Both the position numbers and the translations under genes were made by a program. Below are positions 1 to 12,201 of a stretch of DNA of 64,000 nucleotides, piece by piece. The stretch lies in assembly GCA_905116865.2 (NCBI GenBank), contig CAJHNH020007534.1, forward strand, positions 489,412-553,411. Direction: 5' to 3'. This DNA comes from Candidula unifasciata. Its lineage: Eukaryota > Mollusca > Gastropoda > Stylommatophora > Geomitridae. The notes under the pieces are model-generated. The model was not told where the DNA came from, searched no databases, and saw nothing but the letters and a program-made list of their open reading frames with translations. Each line of letters begins with the position of its first letter. The stretch's first letter is position 1.

Positions 1-240
1 CTGTCTTGCCTTTCCCCTGAGCCTCGAGTATCTGCCAGAACCTCTCCTCACCCCCAACTGCATCAATCTCACAAGAATGTGGTGACCCATCTGATCCTCC
101 GAATTTTAAACGCTCTCCCACAAGGCACTAATCACGTCTGCCCTATCATGTATCAGTATTCCACCAAGTTGTGCAGAGCCAGCCAGTCTGTCCGCCTGTT
201 CATTTCCCAACACACCGGCGGGACCCGGTGAAAAAATAAA
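1..240 (-). mobile_element. Jockey-type LINE 3' fragment (RNase H tail)
   Basis: The minus strand reads [15 protein letters not shown], the end of an RNase H domain as found in ORF2 of RNase-H-bearing non-LTR elements. Truncated by the window edge. Confidence 0.75.
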
Positions 241-242
241 GA

Positions 243-435
243 GATCTCTAATATCAGAGATGGTTCTTTAGTATTCGAGATGGTTCTTAGGTATCATATA
301 TGATTCTTTGTTATTAGATATGATTGTTTTATTATGAAATGGTTCTTTAGTATCAGAGATGGTTCTTTAGTATCACAGATGGTTCTCTAATACCAGAGAT
401 ATATATTTATTAAACGAGTTGGTTCTTTAGTATTG
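243..435. repeat. Degenerate ~20-bp minisatellite
   Basis: About nine diverged units of the form agatggttctttagtatc. Confidence 0.75.
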
Positions 436-639
436 GAGGAATTATTTACGTCTATTATTATTTTATAGAATTATTTTCATTTTTGAAAGAAAAGGTGCGA
501 ACAGTACAATAGGGTTAACCTGGCTTGTCAGGGGCTGATCCATGATATGTTGTGTTTGCGGGGATTTGTAATAGACAGCAAAGACTAATCATTCGCTTCA
601 CATGAAAATAAGTTCATACGTTAAGGACATCAATTTACA

Positions 640-790
640 GACAAGAAAACAGAGCAAGTCTGTAGAAAACAACACTTTATTATATGTAGAATGGAATATT
701 TTTATGCTGATATAAATAATAAATTGAACAGACATAAAAATGATATAAATAATATAGCTGGGTTAGCAGACAAACTTTCCTGTGTGGGTT
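640..790 (-). promoter_or_regulatory. 3'UTR end and poly(A) signal of copy A
   Basis: AATAAA on the minus strand at 681-676 lies in a block that aligns with the ends of copies B and C, including the shared words atagctgg and caaac on the plus strand. Confidence 0.6.
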
Positions 791-1074
791 CCTGGGCCTC
801 ATTGTGGGGAAAACAAGAAAAAGCCCACTGCCTCCCCAACAAGCATGTCGTAGGAGTTGACTAATTGGGGTCTTCCTTTGAAGTCAGAGTGCATCTGCCT
901 GAGCGACAAGGAACAAACAACTACACATAAATAGGCCAGTAAAATGGATGTACACGCAAAACTCAGGCCTTGGCATAAAGCCAAAGTCCGAGTGGGTGAA
1001 CAGCCAGGACTTTCCGTCGGAGGTTACAGGCGGTGAATGAAGAAGAAGAAGAAGAATAAGAAGAAGAAGAAGAA

Positions 1075-1105
<31 letters not shown>

Positions 1106-1175
1106 AAGAAGAAGAAGAAGAAGAAGAAGAAGAAGAAGAAGAAGAAGAAGAAGAAGAAGAAGAAGAAGAAGAAGA
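781..1175 (+). repeat. GAA-tailed short interspersed element with long (GAA)n
   Basis: Best example of the commonest repeat here. It opens with tgtgggttcctgggcc, runs through fixed words such as gcatctgcctgag and caaggaac, and ends in about 135 bp of (GAA)n. The plus strand is defined as the one with the GAA tail at its 3' end. Confidence 0.75.
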
Positions 1176-1403
1176 ACTGAGACAACTGAATATAAATATC
1201 TGGTTAAAAGAGTAAGTAATAATTATGTGATGTAAAGGTGCTGAACCAGACATGGTGCACCAGAACCAAAGTTCATTCTGTTCAAGATCTATCTACAACT
1301 TTCTGCAGTCGTCCTAAAAAGAGGTTCTCAGCCGGGGAAGTCAGGGTGCATGCCTGTGAGGCAAAAAAATAAAAGTCTGCATACAAATGCGCCAGGATTT
1401 CTT

Positions 1404-1439
<36 letters not shown>

Positions 1440-1440
<1 letters not shown>

Positions 1441-1530
1441 GCAAGAGAGCATTGGCAGCAATAATTGACAGTTCATAAGACAGAAGGATGTTGGCAGATA
1501 TGATTACAAACACCACACAACACTGATGAA
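1440..1530 (+). mobile_element. LINE tail in copy A 3'UTR
   Basis: Matches the LINE tails at 25085-25260 and 47670-47945, containing ataagacagaagg and ccacac. It lies directly after the copy A stop codon on the opposite strand. Confidence 0.6.
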
Positions 1531-1541
1531 GATGAATACAA

Positions 1542-1646
1542 TTATTCAAAATCAACGTCTCCGTAGGCACAGCCTGACTCTATGTGAAGGTTATAGCTGC
1601 CGTCTTTGTATTTGCTGGTAACAATACGAAACCAGCCTTCTTCACC
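1542..1646 (-). CDS. CTSZ: cathepsin Z copy A exon 7 (C-terminus and stop)
   Basis: Encodes [16 protein letters not shown] and the C-terminal CAYGDVDFE, ending in TAA at 1544-1542. The acceptor is cccaccag. Confidence 0.92.
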   Translation of the reverse strand, partial: GEEGWFRIVTSKYKDGSYNLHIESGCAYGDVDFE

Positions 1647-4600
1647 CTGGTGGGAAGAAATCAACACAAGAACATTAGACAGAAACATGTATAAATTTGT
1701 ACATTGTAAGATCACTGGCAAAAAATTCAAAAATTAGTTAAACCCCCCCCCCCTTTTTTTCCCCCCTCCTGTGTGGGTTCCATGGTCCAGTTTTGAAGGA
1801 AATAAGAATGAACTCACTGCCTCCATAAAAAGCGTGATCTAAACATAATTGTGACTAATTAGTGTAGATTCCTAAAGCCAGATCTGTAAAAAAGATGTGC
1901 AAAGAACAAAACCAACGTCCAGAAGTCGATGAAAAACTAGAACTTCCCGCTAGAGTTTACGGCCCGTGAACGCTAACAAGACAAAGAAGAAAAGCTGTAT
2001 TGACCATATGTTTCTTTCCGTGTTGTTACAGGCATGGCAGACACAGAAAAATGGTCAGTTGGCATCGTCATCATCAATTTTCACTTCTGCCGCAAGTGTT
2101 GTCGGGAGGAGCAGTTTGTGATCCACTGCCTGATGGGCATCAATGGCTATTTTCATTCTGTGTCGATAGAGAAGCTCTTTAATGTCATCAATCCATATCT
2201 ACTAGGAAGGCCTCTTGCTTAAATTTCAAACCTTTTCATGTTTAGCACCTGTGTAGCACGGCCATCTTGAGAAAGATACAGATGGGCGTGCTGTGTAGGT
2301 AGTTGTTCTGGTTGCATTCTTACTAGATGACCAAACCATTTGATCTTCTTTTTCTAAATGAATTTGCTACATGGTGTTGTTCCTACAGTCTGTCGACAGC
2401 AAAGACGTAACTTCTGAATTGAATATAAAGAATATTGTGGGAGGATAGAAACATAAATGAGGCTGTTCCTCCTCAAGACAGTAGAAAGTTGTAGGCCGAT
2501 TAGACAATTCAGACGCAGACACTTGGTGTTTTCCGTACATGTTATGAGCGTCGGCGTCTGTGGCTAAGGCGCTGCAAACGCGTTTTGTAATGCCGGGGTG
2601 TGCCGGGTCCGATCCCAGCTGCGGCTCTGCGCACTGCATTGGTTTTGACAGTGGTATGAGGAGCCGACCGTGCAGAAGAAATAGCAAACTACTAGACGTA
2701 ACTTTGCATAGAAAAACCCCAACAGCCAAAAAATGCTGGGGTTGGTTCTGCAACGTCATGTAAAGGATACCCAACTAACTATGAGTGATAATAGACTTAA
2801 GAACTTGGTTATAACTGGCAAGATAACTGGAAATAGAGCAAGGGAAAGGCAATGAGATAAATACCCGGATGGCTAGGGTAACTATAAGTAACATTTTTGG
2901 GCAGATCGACACCGCCCCACCAATATTCAACATCAACTTGGACAATAAACGTAAAAAAAAAATTAGTATTGACCCGACAGACTGGGCCTACCTAAAACTA
3001 TTCTAACATGACGATATGGTCACCCTACAGATGGCTTAGTTGTATGAATAGAGCAAGAGCACTGACTTGATCTGTGATTGAGGTATCATGTAAGATGGTG
3101 AAACACTTAGTCGCTCCTCTTCTACCTTGGAGTGTAGAGGTTAACCAGGGAGATCGCCAGATTTCTCTATCAGCAGTTTTCTTTCTGGCTGTGTTCCATT
3201 CCAGTCCTCTGTCAGTCAGGGACTGTCGGATGTTGTCTTCCCAGCGCACCCTGGGTCGCCCAGGAGGTCTGGTTCCCTGGTTCGTAGCCTCCAATGCCTG
3301 CCATGGTGGCCGATTATCTCATGTCCAAACCATCGTAACTGTGACTGATCCACTCGTTTGTAAGGCCTGTGTTTCAAGAATGATGAAGTATTGCGAAGTT
3401 TGTCCCCCCTTGTCACTTTTCTGAAGCTGGCTTCTGTGAGCTGTTGTCATTACACATGACTCACTCCCATAGGTCAGGACAGGTACACAGGCAGAGCATT
3501 AAAAAGTGATTTTTGTCCTCGTGCCAATTTCTTATTTGCCAAGAAACCCTCGGTTTATGGGAGATGGCAAAAGATAACCACCTAAATTTATCAGAATGAA
3601 CAATATTCAGCAAATTCTTCTTTTTCCTGGAGCACAGGTTCTCAACCAGTTCGCACTAAGTCGCTCTATCTTTTGATATCATATATCCATGTCCTTCCTA
3701 TCTTTTTAACTTCACTCCCTAACTCTCTCAGCCCAGTGTTGTTTTTGTTGGGGAAGGGTGTTCCTGCCTTTGCCTTTATTCTTCTGGCTTGTGGGTTCCA
3801 GTGTAAAGATATTCTAGTTACACTGTTCTCAGGTTTTCTCAGGGTGTGTCCTACCCAACACCAACATCCTTTCCTCGCCACTTGATTCACTAGAATTTGT
3901 TTAGATCTTTGCTGAAGCTCAACATTAGTGATTCTATCATACCGAATAATACCCACTATTGTATGCAGGCACCAGTTAATGAATGTTTTGGTAGTTGGTT
4001 AGTAATTGTTTTAGTTTCTATCCATACAGTAGTACCGATTTGACATTAAAGCTAAATATTGTTAGTTTGGTACTAACTTCTTTAATATCTCTTGACTTTC
4101 ACAGATTTCTAAGTCTAATGAAAAACCAGCAAATTAGTTAACAACAACAACAACAACGCACACAGTACAACACTTACCCAGTAGGTGCCCCAGGAGTTTC
4201 TCACGACCCAGTACTCGATTTCATCCTGCACGCCCCACCCGGCCACGGAGACAACATGGTTTGTCTGTTCACATAGGAGCCAGATTCAAAATATTACATT
4301 TGAATCTTTTCTTTAAAAAACAAAACAATACTCAACTACAAATAAAACTATCCTCGACATAGAGACAGTTTAGAGAACTTCCAGTCAACAACGCTGATAT
4401 GCAGGCCTACTTGCGAGATGCCTGAGAAAAGCCGCCAACGTAACCATCCGAGATTGAGTGAATAATGATACCATCAGACAGATTGAGGGAGAGACACCTT
4501 GTACTAGATTCATCGAAAAACAGCAGATCAAGTGTTTGGCCATCTCGTTAGAAGATCTACATCTCAGAAAATCAGCTACAAGACAAAATTATGAATCGAC

Positions 4601-7600
4601 AACATTTAAGACACCGTACGCCTTCATGGCATGAAAATAGCCAATAGCAGCCAGCGTGCACTGGATCACAGATTATTCCTCCCCACGTCGCGTAACAGCA
4701 AAAGTGGTTGATGATGATGACGTCGATGACTGTTTTTAGTCATGGCAAGTTTTTGCTTATGACAATAGTTAGCTGTTGCAACCCCCCCCCCCCCCCCCAT
4801 GGTGACTAAATATTGTTTCATCATCCAGCTACGCAGATGGCACGACACTATTAGCTGCAGTTTTAATTTTTAATGCCTTTGGATTGTGCCCAACGTGGCA
4901 TGTATGGTGAACTGTAGATTCAGAAAATAGCGTTTAGCCTGTTACCAGAGAACTGCTGGTGCCCTATGTTATTAATTTCATGTGCAACTGCTGATGTGTT
5001 GTAAATGCTGCTTCCATCAATGATAAACTGCATTTCTATTGTCGGACTGTTTGTGTTGATACTTCTGAATGCCGTCTTACACATTGAATGCTCATGTGTG
5101 CTACTGGACTTGCTGAGACTGCAGTCGGTGTCCATTTTTTTCACAAGGAACAGTTGTGGACATTCTGTGTGGTTTTTCCTTTGCACAGGAACAGAGCAAC
5201 TGTGGGTGCTTTATTAATATCCTACCCCAAACAGGGAAAATCCACAGGCCATGGGACAGTCTAATATCTCATAGGGTGGTAGATAGGCTGCAGGCAGTCG
5301 TGAAACCTAGGTAGCATGCAGTCTTGGGACCTAGGCTGCACTCTCTCGTGGGGCGTAGGTGGGTTGGGTTTAGGGCCAGTTCTAGATGTTTTGAGGTCGT
5401 TAAAAGCATCAGAAAGCTGGGAAACCCAGTCTTACCATCCTCTAAAATGTTGGACTGTCATGTGACGTCATCTGGGCGCAGGATATTAATAAAGCACCCA
5501 ACTATGAGGTGACCCGTGTGCTAGGAAGCTGAAACTGCAATTACCTGATTATCTGATTACAGAGACAGCTTGACTATTAGGCTGACAGTCAGGGATCAAG
5601 CTATCATTTGGGGATCAAGCTATCAGTCGGGGACCCAGCTATCAGTCAGGGATCAAGCTATCAGTCGGGGAACCAGCTATCAGTCAGGGATCCAGCTATC
5701 AGTCGGAGATCCAGCTATTAGTCGGAGATCAAGCTATCAGTCGGGGATCCAGCTATCAGTCAGAGATTCAGCTTTCAGTCAAAGATCAAGCTATCAGTCA
5801 GAGATCAAGCTACAGGATTCCAGCTATCAGTCAGAGATTCAGCTATCAGTCGGGGATCCAGCTATCAGAGATCAAGCTATCAATCGGGGATCCAGATATC
5901 AGTCAGAGATCAAGCTATCAGTTGGGGATCCAGCTATCAGTCAGAGATCAAGCTATCAGTTGGAGACCCAGCTGTCAGTTGGGATCCAACTATAAGTCAG
6001 AGATCAAGCTATCAGTCGGGAATCCAGCTATCAGTTGGAGACCCAGCTATCAGTCAGGGTTCCAGCTATCAGTCGGGAATCCAGCTATCTGTTGGAGACC
6101 CAGCTATCAGTCAGGGATCCAGCTATCAGTCAGGGACCCAGCTATCAGTCAGGGACCCAGCTGTCAGTCAGGGATCCAGCTATCAGTCAAGAATCCAGCT
6201 ATCAGTCGGGGATCAAGCTATCAGTCGGGGACCCAGCTATCACAGGGATCCAGCTATCAGTCGGAGATCAAGCTATCAGTCGGGGACCCAGCTATCACAG
6301 GGATCCAGCTATCAGTCAGAGATCCAGCTATCAGTCAGAAATCAAGCTATCAGTCAGGGATCCAGCAATCAGTCAGAGATCCAGCTATCAGTCGGGGACC
6401 CAACTATCAGTCAGGGATCCAGCTATCAGTCGGGGATCCAGCTACCAGTCGGGGTTCCAGCTATCAGTCGGTGACCCAGCTATCAGTCAGAGGCCCAGCT
6501 ATCAATCGGAGACCCAGCTATCAGTTGGAGACCCAGCAATCAGTCGGAGACCCAGCTATCAGTCGGAGACAAAGCTATCAGTCAGGGATCCAGCTATCAG
6601 TTAGGGATCCAGCTATCAGTCGGGAACCCAGCTATCAGTCGGAGACCCAGCTATCAGTTGGAGATCAAGCTACCAGTCAGGGATCCAGCTATCAGTCGGA
6701 GATCCAGCTATTAGTCGGGGATCCAGCTATCAGTCAGAGATTCAGCTATCAGTCAGAGATCAAGCTATCAGTCAGGATTCCAGCTATCAGTCAGAGATTC
6801 AGCTATTAGTCGGGGATCCAGCTATCAGTCAGAGATCAAGCTATCAATCGGGGATCCAGCTATCAGTCAGAGATCAAGCTATCAGTTGGGGATCCATCTA
6901 TCAGTCAGAGATCAAGCTATCAGTCGGGAAGCCAGCTATCAGTTGGAGACCCAGCTATCAGTCAGGGATCCAGCTATCAGTCAGGGACCCAGCTATCAGT
7001 CAGGGACCCAGCTGTCAGTCAGGGATCCAGCTATCAGTCAAGGATCCAGCTATCAGTCGGGGATCAAGCTATCAGTCGGGGACTCAGCTATCACAGGGAT
7101 CCAGCTATCAGTCGGAGATCAAGCTATTAGTCGGGGACACAGCTATCACAGGGATCCAGCTATCAGTCGGAGATCCAGCTATCAGTCAGAAATCAAGCTA
7201 TCAGTCAGGGAACCAGCTATCAGTCAGAGATCCAGCTATCAGTCGGGGACCCAGCTATCAGTCAGGAATCCAGCTATCAGTCAGGAATCCAGCTATCAGT
7301 CAGGAATCCAGCTATCAGTCGGGGATCAAGCTATCAGTTAGGGATCCAGCTATCAGTCGGAGATCCAGCTATCAGTCAGGGATCCAGCTATCAGTCGGGG
7401 ATCCAGCTATCAGTCGGTGACCCAGCTATCAGTCGGAGGCCCAGCTATCGATCGGAGACCCAGCTATCAGTTGAAAACCCAGCTATCAGTCGGAGACAAA
7501 GCTATCAGTCAGGGATCCAGCTATCAGTTAGGGATCCAGCTATCAGTCAGGGATCCAGCTATCAGTCGGAGACCCAGCTATTAGTCGGGCACCCAGCTAT

Positions 7601-10600
7601 CAGTCGGAGACCCAGCTATCAGTTTGGGACCCAGCTATCAGTCAGGGATCCAGCTATCAGTCAGGGATCCAGCTATCAGTCAAGGATCCAGCTATCAGTC
7701 AAGGATCCAGCTATCAGTCGGGGATCCAGCTATCAGATGAGGACCCAGCTATCAGTAGGGGATCCAGCTATCAGTCGGGGATCCAGCTATCAGTCGGGGA
7801 TCCAGCTATCAGTCGGGGATCCAGCCATCAGTCGGGGATCCAGCTATCAGTCGGGGATCCAGGTATCAGTGATCTAACTATCATTCAGGGATCCAGCTGT
7901 CAGTCGTAGATTCAGCTATTAGTCAGAGATCCAGCTATTAGTCAGGGATCCAGCTATTAGTCGGGGATCCAGCTATCAGTTGGGTATCGATCTTCATCGC
8001 AAACGGGTCACCCTATAACTGGCCCATTTTCTTGCCAGTGAAAACAATACCAAAACTGTCTGATGTGAAAAGTCAGACAAAAGTTTATGCAAAATCTAAT
8101 AGTTCGTACATAAGGCAGCTGAAAAAGGTGCCAACAACAACAGCTTGTCACTAGAAGTGTTTTTGGATAAAAGTCAGGCTCTGTCAGGAACCAAACCCAC
8201 GATCTTCCGATCCGCAAGCGAGCATCTAGCCACTACACCACAGCGACTCCTATAGGGCACACTATTAATCCTGTGACAACCAGCCACTAACAGTTCTCCA
8301 AATATGCAGTTCACAACACACGCCCCAGATGTGGTCTATCAGAGAAGATTACAATACTTATAGAGATATTCAGGGACAGCAAAGATAATATTAAGCAAAC
8401 AGGCACATCTAGCAGAGAGGGTACAGCGTAAAGAGTGAGATAGGTAGAAGAAAGAACACAGCGAGAAAAAGAAGGGAAAAAGAAAGAGAGAGAGAGCGGG
8501 GGGGGGGGGGGGGGGGGGGGGGGAGAAAAAATGCTAAAAGATTATAAAGACATGTGTAAGCATCATCATCCCATAACACCAATTGTTGTTGGGTCACCAG
8601 TTTCTGTTGTCCGTTTCATCATCTCTCTCCACCTCTGGCGGTCAGTTGCGATGGACTTCATGGTTGCATGCCTGAGGCCTGTCCAGTTGGTCAGGTTCTG
8701 TAACCAGGTCTTTCTTGGCCTGCCTCTTCTCCCCCTTTCCTCTACAGAGCCCTGCAGGATTGTTTCTGAGAGGCTGTTTGATCTTATTACATGTCCGTAT
8801 GATTGCATTTTTTGCTTTTTTACTGTAGTTAAAAGAGGTTCGTAGTTACCAATGTGCTGTATAACTGTATGGCGAACTTCTGTTTTTTTTTAAAATTTGA
8901 TCTCTGTATGTTACGCCAAGAATTTGTCTCAAACATTGCATTTCCAAAGTTTGTATCTTCCTTTCAAGTTCATCTGTTAAGGTAAGTGTAAGCAACAACA
9001 ACAACAACAAAACATAAAGGATCTTTTACTCTGCCTTTAGGCGGATTAGGCATAGAAGGCTAGGCCTATATTTTAAAGACCAAACCAAATGTAAGTACTC
9101 ACCATTTTAAATGTGTTGTGCTCCTTGTAAATACCTCCTGTATATTCGTCAAATTTCTCTGTGACAAACATGCTGCAGCTAGGGAGATCATGAAATAAAT
9201 TATGAATATTTGAGCCATGTTCTCACATTCACACATATAAACACACACACATACCCACACATACATAGATACATTCTTCGCCTCACCGGCTGTAAACTCC
9301 GGCAGAACGTTCTGGTTGTTCATCTACCTCTGGACTTGGGACTTGTCCCAGAATCTGAGTGTTGCGTGCACATCCGTTTTACAGATCTGACTTATTTATA
9401 TTCAGACTGTGGTTCATTGCCTCTCAGGCAGAAGCACTGACTTCGAAGGAAACCTCCCCAATTAGTCGACTCTTATGTCATGCTTGTTGGAGAGGCAGTG
9501 GGTCAATTCTTGTTTTCCCCCACTATGGGGATCCCAGAACCCACACGGGGAGAACATACATTCATTCACTGTCCTGCTGTCCCCATTATATTTCACATAG
9601 GGCTGACAGTCTATTCCTTTGTTCCCGTCCAGCCTTTTATGACATGCTTGTGAATGTTGTTAAATGTTGAATTTTTGTTGAATGTTGAATTAAGAATAGA
9701 CATCACAGCACGCAAGACACTCCCATAAGTGCTCAGTTCCACAGCTTTAGCAGCAAGCAAAGAGTTCCAATTTCGATGGCACCAGTAACTGTCTGATTGT
9801 ATATCTCTCTCGCCTTTCTTCTGAGTGTTGAGCGTCGGCCAGATCCCATGGCAACTCCTCGCAGCGCCATTCTCCTCAGACCGTAATGATCCATCTGCAC
9901 CTCCGTACTGTTCACCAGTTCCCAAAGGGCCCTCACAATATCTAATTTGTCATACATCAGTTCACCACCAAGTGGTGCAGAGCCAGCCAGTCTGTCTGCC
10001 TTCTCATTTCCCAACGCACCGGCATTACCTTGAGAGAAATATCCAAAGGATGCTAACTAACCGAGACCTCTGAAGTGATGCTTGTGAGAGAGGCACTGAG
10101 TCTATTCTTCCCTCCGCCCCAGTGGAGCCTTTGTTTGTACTGTGTGCAACAGTCTCGGCAGTCGGTTAGCCTTTCTGTGGAAAAAGACTGAGCCATTTAG
10201 AATAAAAACTGGTACAATGAAGTCGACCCTCTCGCCTTTAACTTCTGAAGGCCAGATAGCCTATACTATTGTCTTCATGCTATTGTCAGGGCTGTGCTTG
10301 GCTATAAAATTCCTCGTATCTCAAGAACAAAGCTTAGGCAGTATTGTAGAGATCATGTGTTTATTGCCTACGCAGCTTGATCATTTAACTCGTTGACTTG
10401 TTTGCTCCAAAGGAAGGGCACACCAATGTATCTAGAACAAACATGTCACAGAAGCATGATAGGACCAGTGCTGTGTCTGTTTAAATCTTTGAGCCTCTCT
10501 CCTAGAAACGCTGCCAACCTAGGCTAAGGGCCTCTTATAACATTAAGTTTGAAGTTGCATTTCCTCGCCTTAGAATAAGTCAACGATGGCTCGCTAATGT

Positions 10601-12160
10601 CAGTAAGTAAAGGTAAAGGACCCTTTTCCACGCCTTTAGGCTATAGGGCATATAGGGCTAGACCTATACTTTTATAGACCAATCGGCACAAGATGGGTGA
10701 TGTGGAAAGCATCACGCCGGCCACCTTTACTTTCCTGGGACTGCACCCGGTACCCACTCAAGGCTGGGTCGACCTGTGAGCCAAGGTCATTTTTTAAATA
10801 AGTCCGGCTCCGCCAGGGAGCGAACCTACGACCTTCCGATCTGCGGCGAGCGTCTAGCCGCTCGGCCATGGCGACTCGCGGCTCGCTAATGTATTCTACT
10901 TTTTCTTCTTCAGCATTCCGAGCCCTTGAAGTTCATTGCTGCAGATATCACCCGCCTCCACACATCTCTTTCATTGGCCTTCTCTTTCCAGCTGGTGACA
11001 CCCAGGTTTTCAGGTCTCTTTGGACATTATCTCTCGTTGCTTCTTCATCAGCTTCATGATCTACGACCATTCAGCTCCATTGTGTATACAGTTTTTGCCT
11101 CTCTGTCATCTAACATTCTCTCAATATGCTTTAACCATTTCTGTCTATTAGCTCTCATGATGCCAGTGATCAATGGTGATTTAAACAGTTATGAATTTCG
11201 TTGTTGCAATGTATACACTAAGGTATACAATGAAGAAATCATTTTCCTCACAAATACTACACTTTGTTAACGATTCAGCTTCAGAAAGAATCCACATAAC
11301 AGTCAAAATATACGGTATATGTAACATCATGTCTTACCTGATTGGTCCATTTGCGTGGATTTCAGCCATCATTTTTTCCCGCCCAGAAACTGGCCCATAG
11401 TCGCCAACCTTCCAACGTTTGAAATTTGTAACTTTGGTGCAGTTGCCACCATAACTGCATGTTTTGCAGGTGTTTTCAGCGGTGCACTCTGTGAAATGGA
11501 TTCCAACATGTTCTATTCTTCCTCATCCTTTTCTTCTTCTGTCTCTTCTTTTTGCTCTTTTTATTCTTTTCCCCTTTCTCTTCTTCTTCTTCTTCTGTCT
11601 GTGTTTGCCCTAAAAAATGACAGCTGGAACATTGTGGTTCACAGCCAGTCTTTCATATCTGTGTTGTTCGGCTCAAAACATCCAATATCAATGACTCCTT
11701 AATTACCCACTTTTTAAGACATGCTAGTTAGGGATCAGCGGGTCTATACCCCCCCCCTCCCCCCCTTCCCCAATCTGAAGGGGCACCATAACCCACATGG
11801 GGAAAGTTTCATTCAATAATCATAATTGTGGGCCTGTTTAACCTTGCTAATTCTAAAACATAAACTTTCCTTCCTTAAAAAAAACAAAAAAAATAGACCC
11901 ACAGCCCCTTAAAACGCATGTTGTAAAAGGTAACACCCCCCCCCCCCCCCCCCCAAGCATGCACTATTAAGCATGTCAAAAAAATTCAGCTAATTAGGGT
12001 TTTTCCTTTGAAGTTAGAGACGCGAGGGTCCAAAGTTAAAAATAAGACAGATCTGTATAAAATGTATATGCACGCAAAACTCAAGTTCTGGAACGACAAT
12101 AAGGCCCAGAAGTGGATGAACAACCAGCAATTTTTGCTTGAGTTTACAACCGGTAAACGC

Positions 12161-12201
<41 letters not shown>

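Noticed and set aside
963..1253. Poly-serine reading frame
   Set aside because: It is the reverse of the (GAA)n tail of a short interspersed element.
5570..7341. Overlapping reading frames of 141-295 codons with Q/S-rich 19-residue repeats
   Set aside because: They are produced by a 19-bp tandem repeat in an intron; several frames and starts work equally well and there is no domain.
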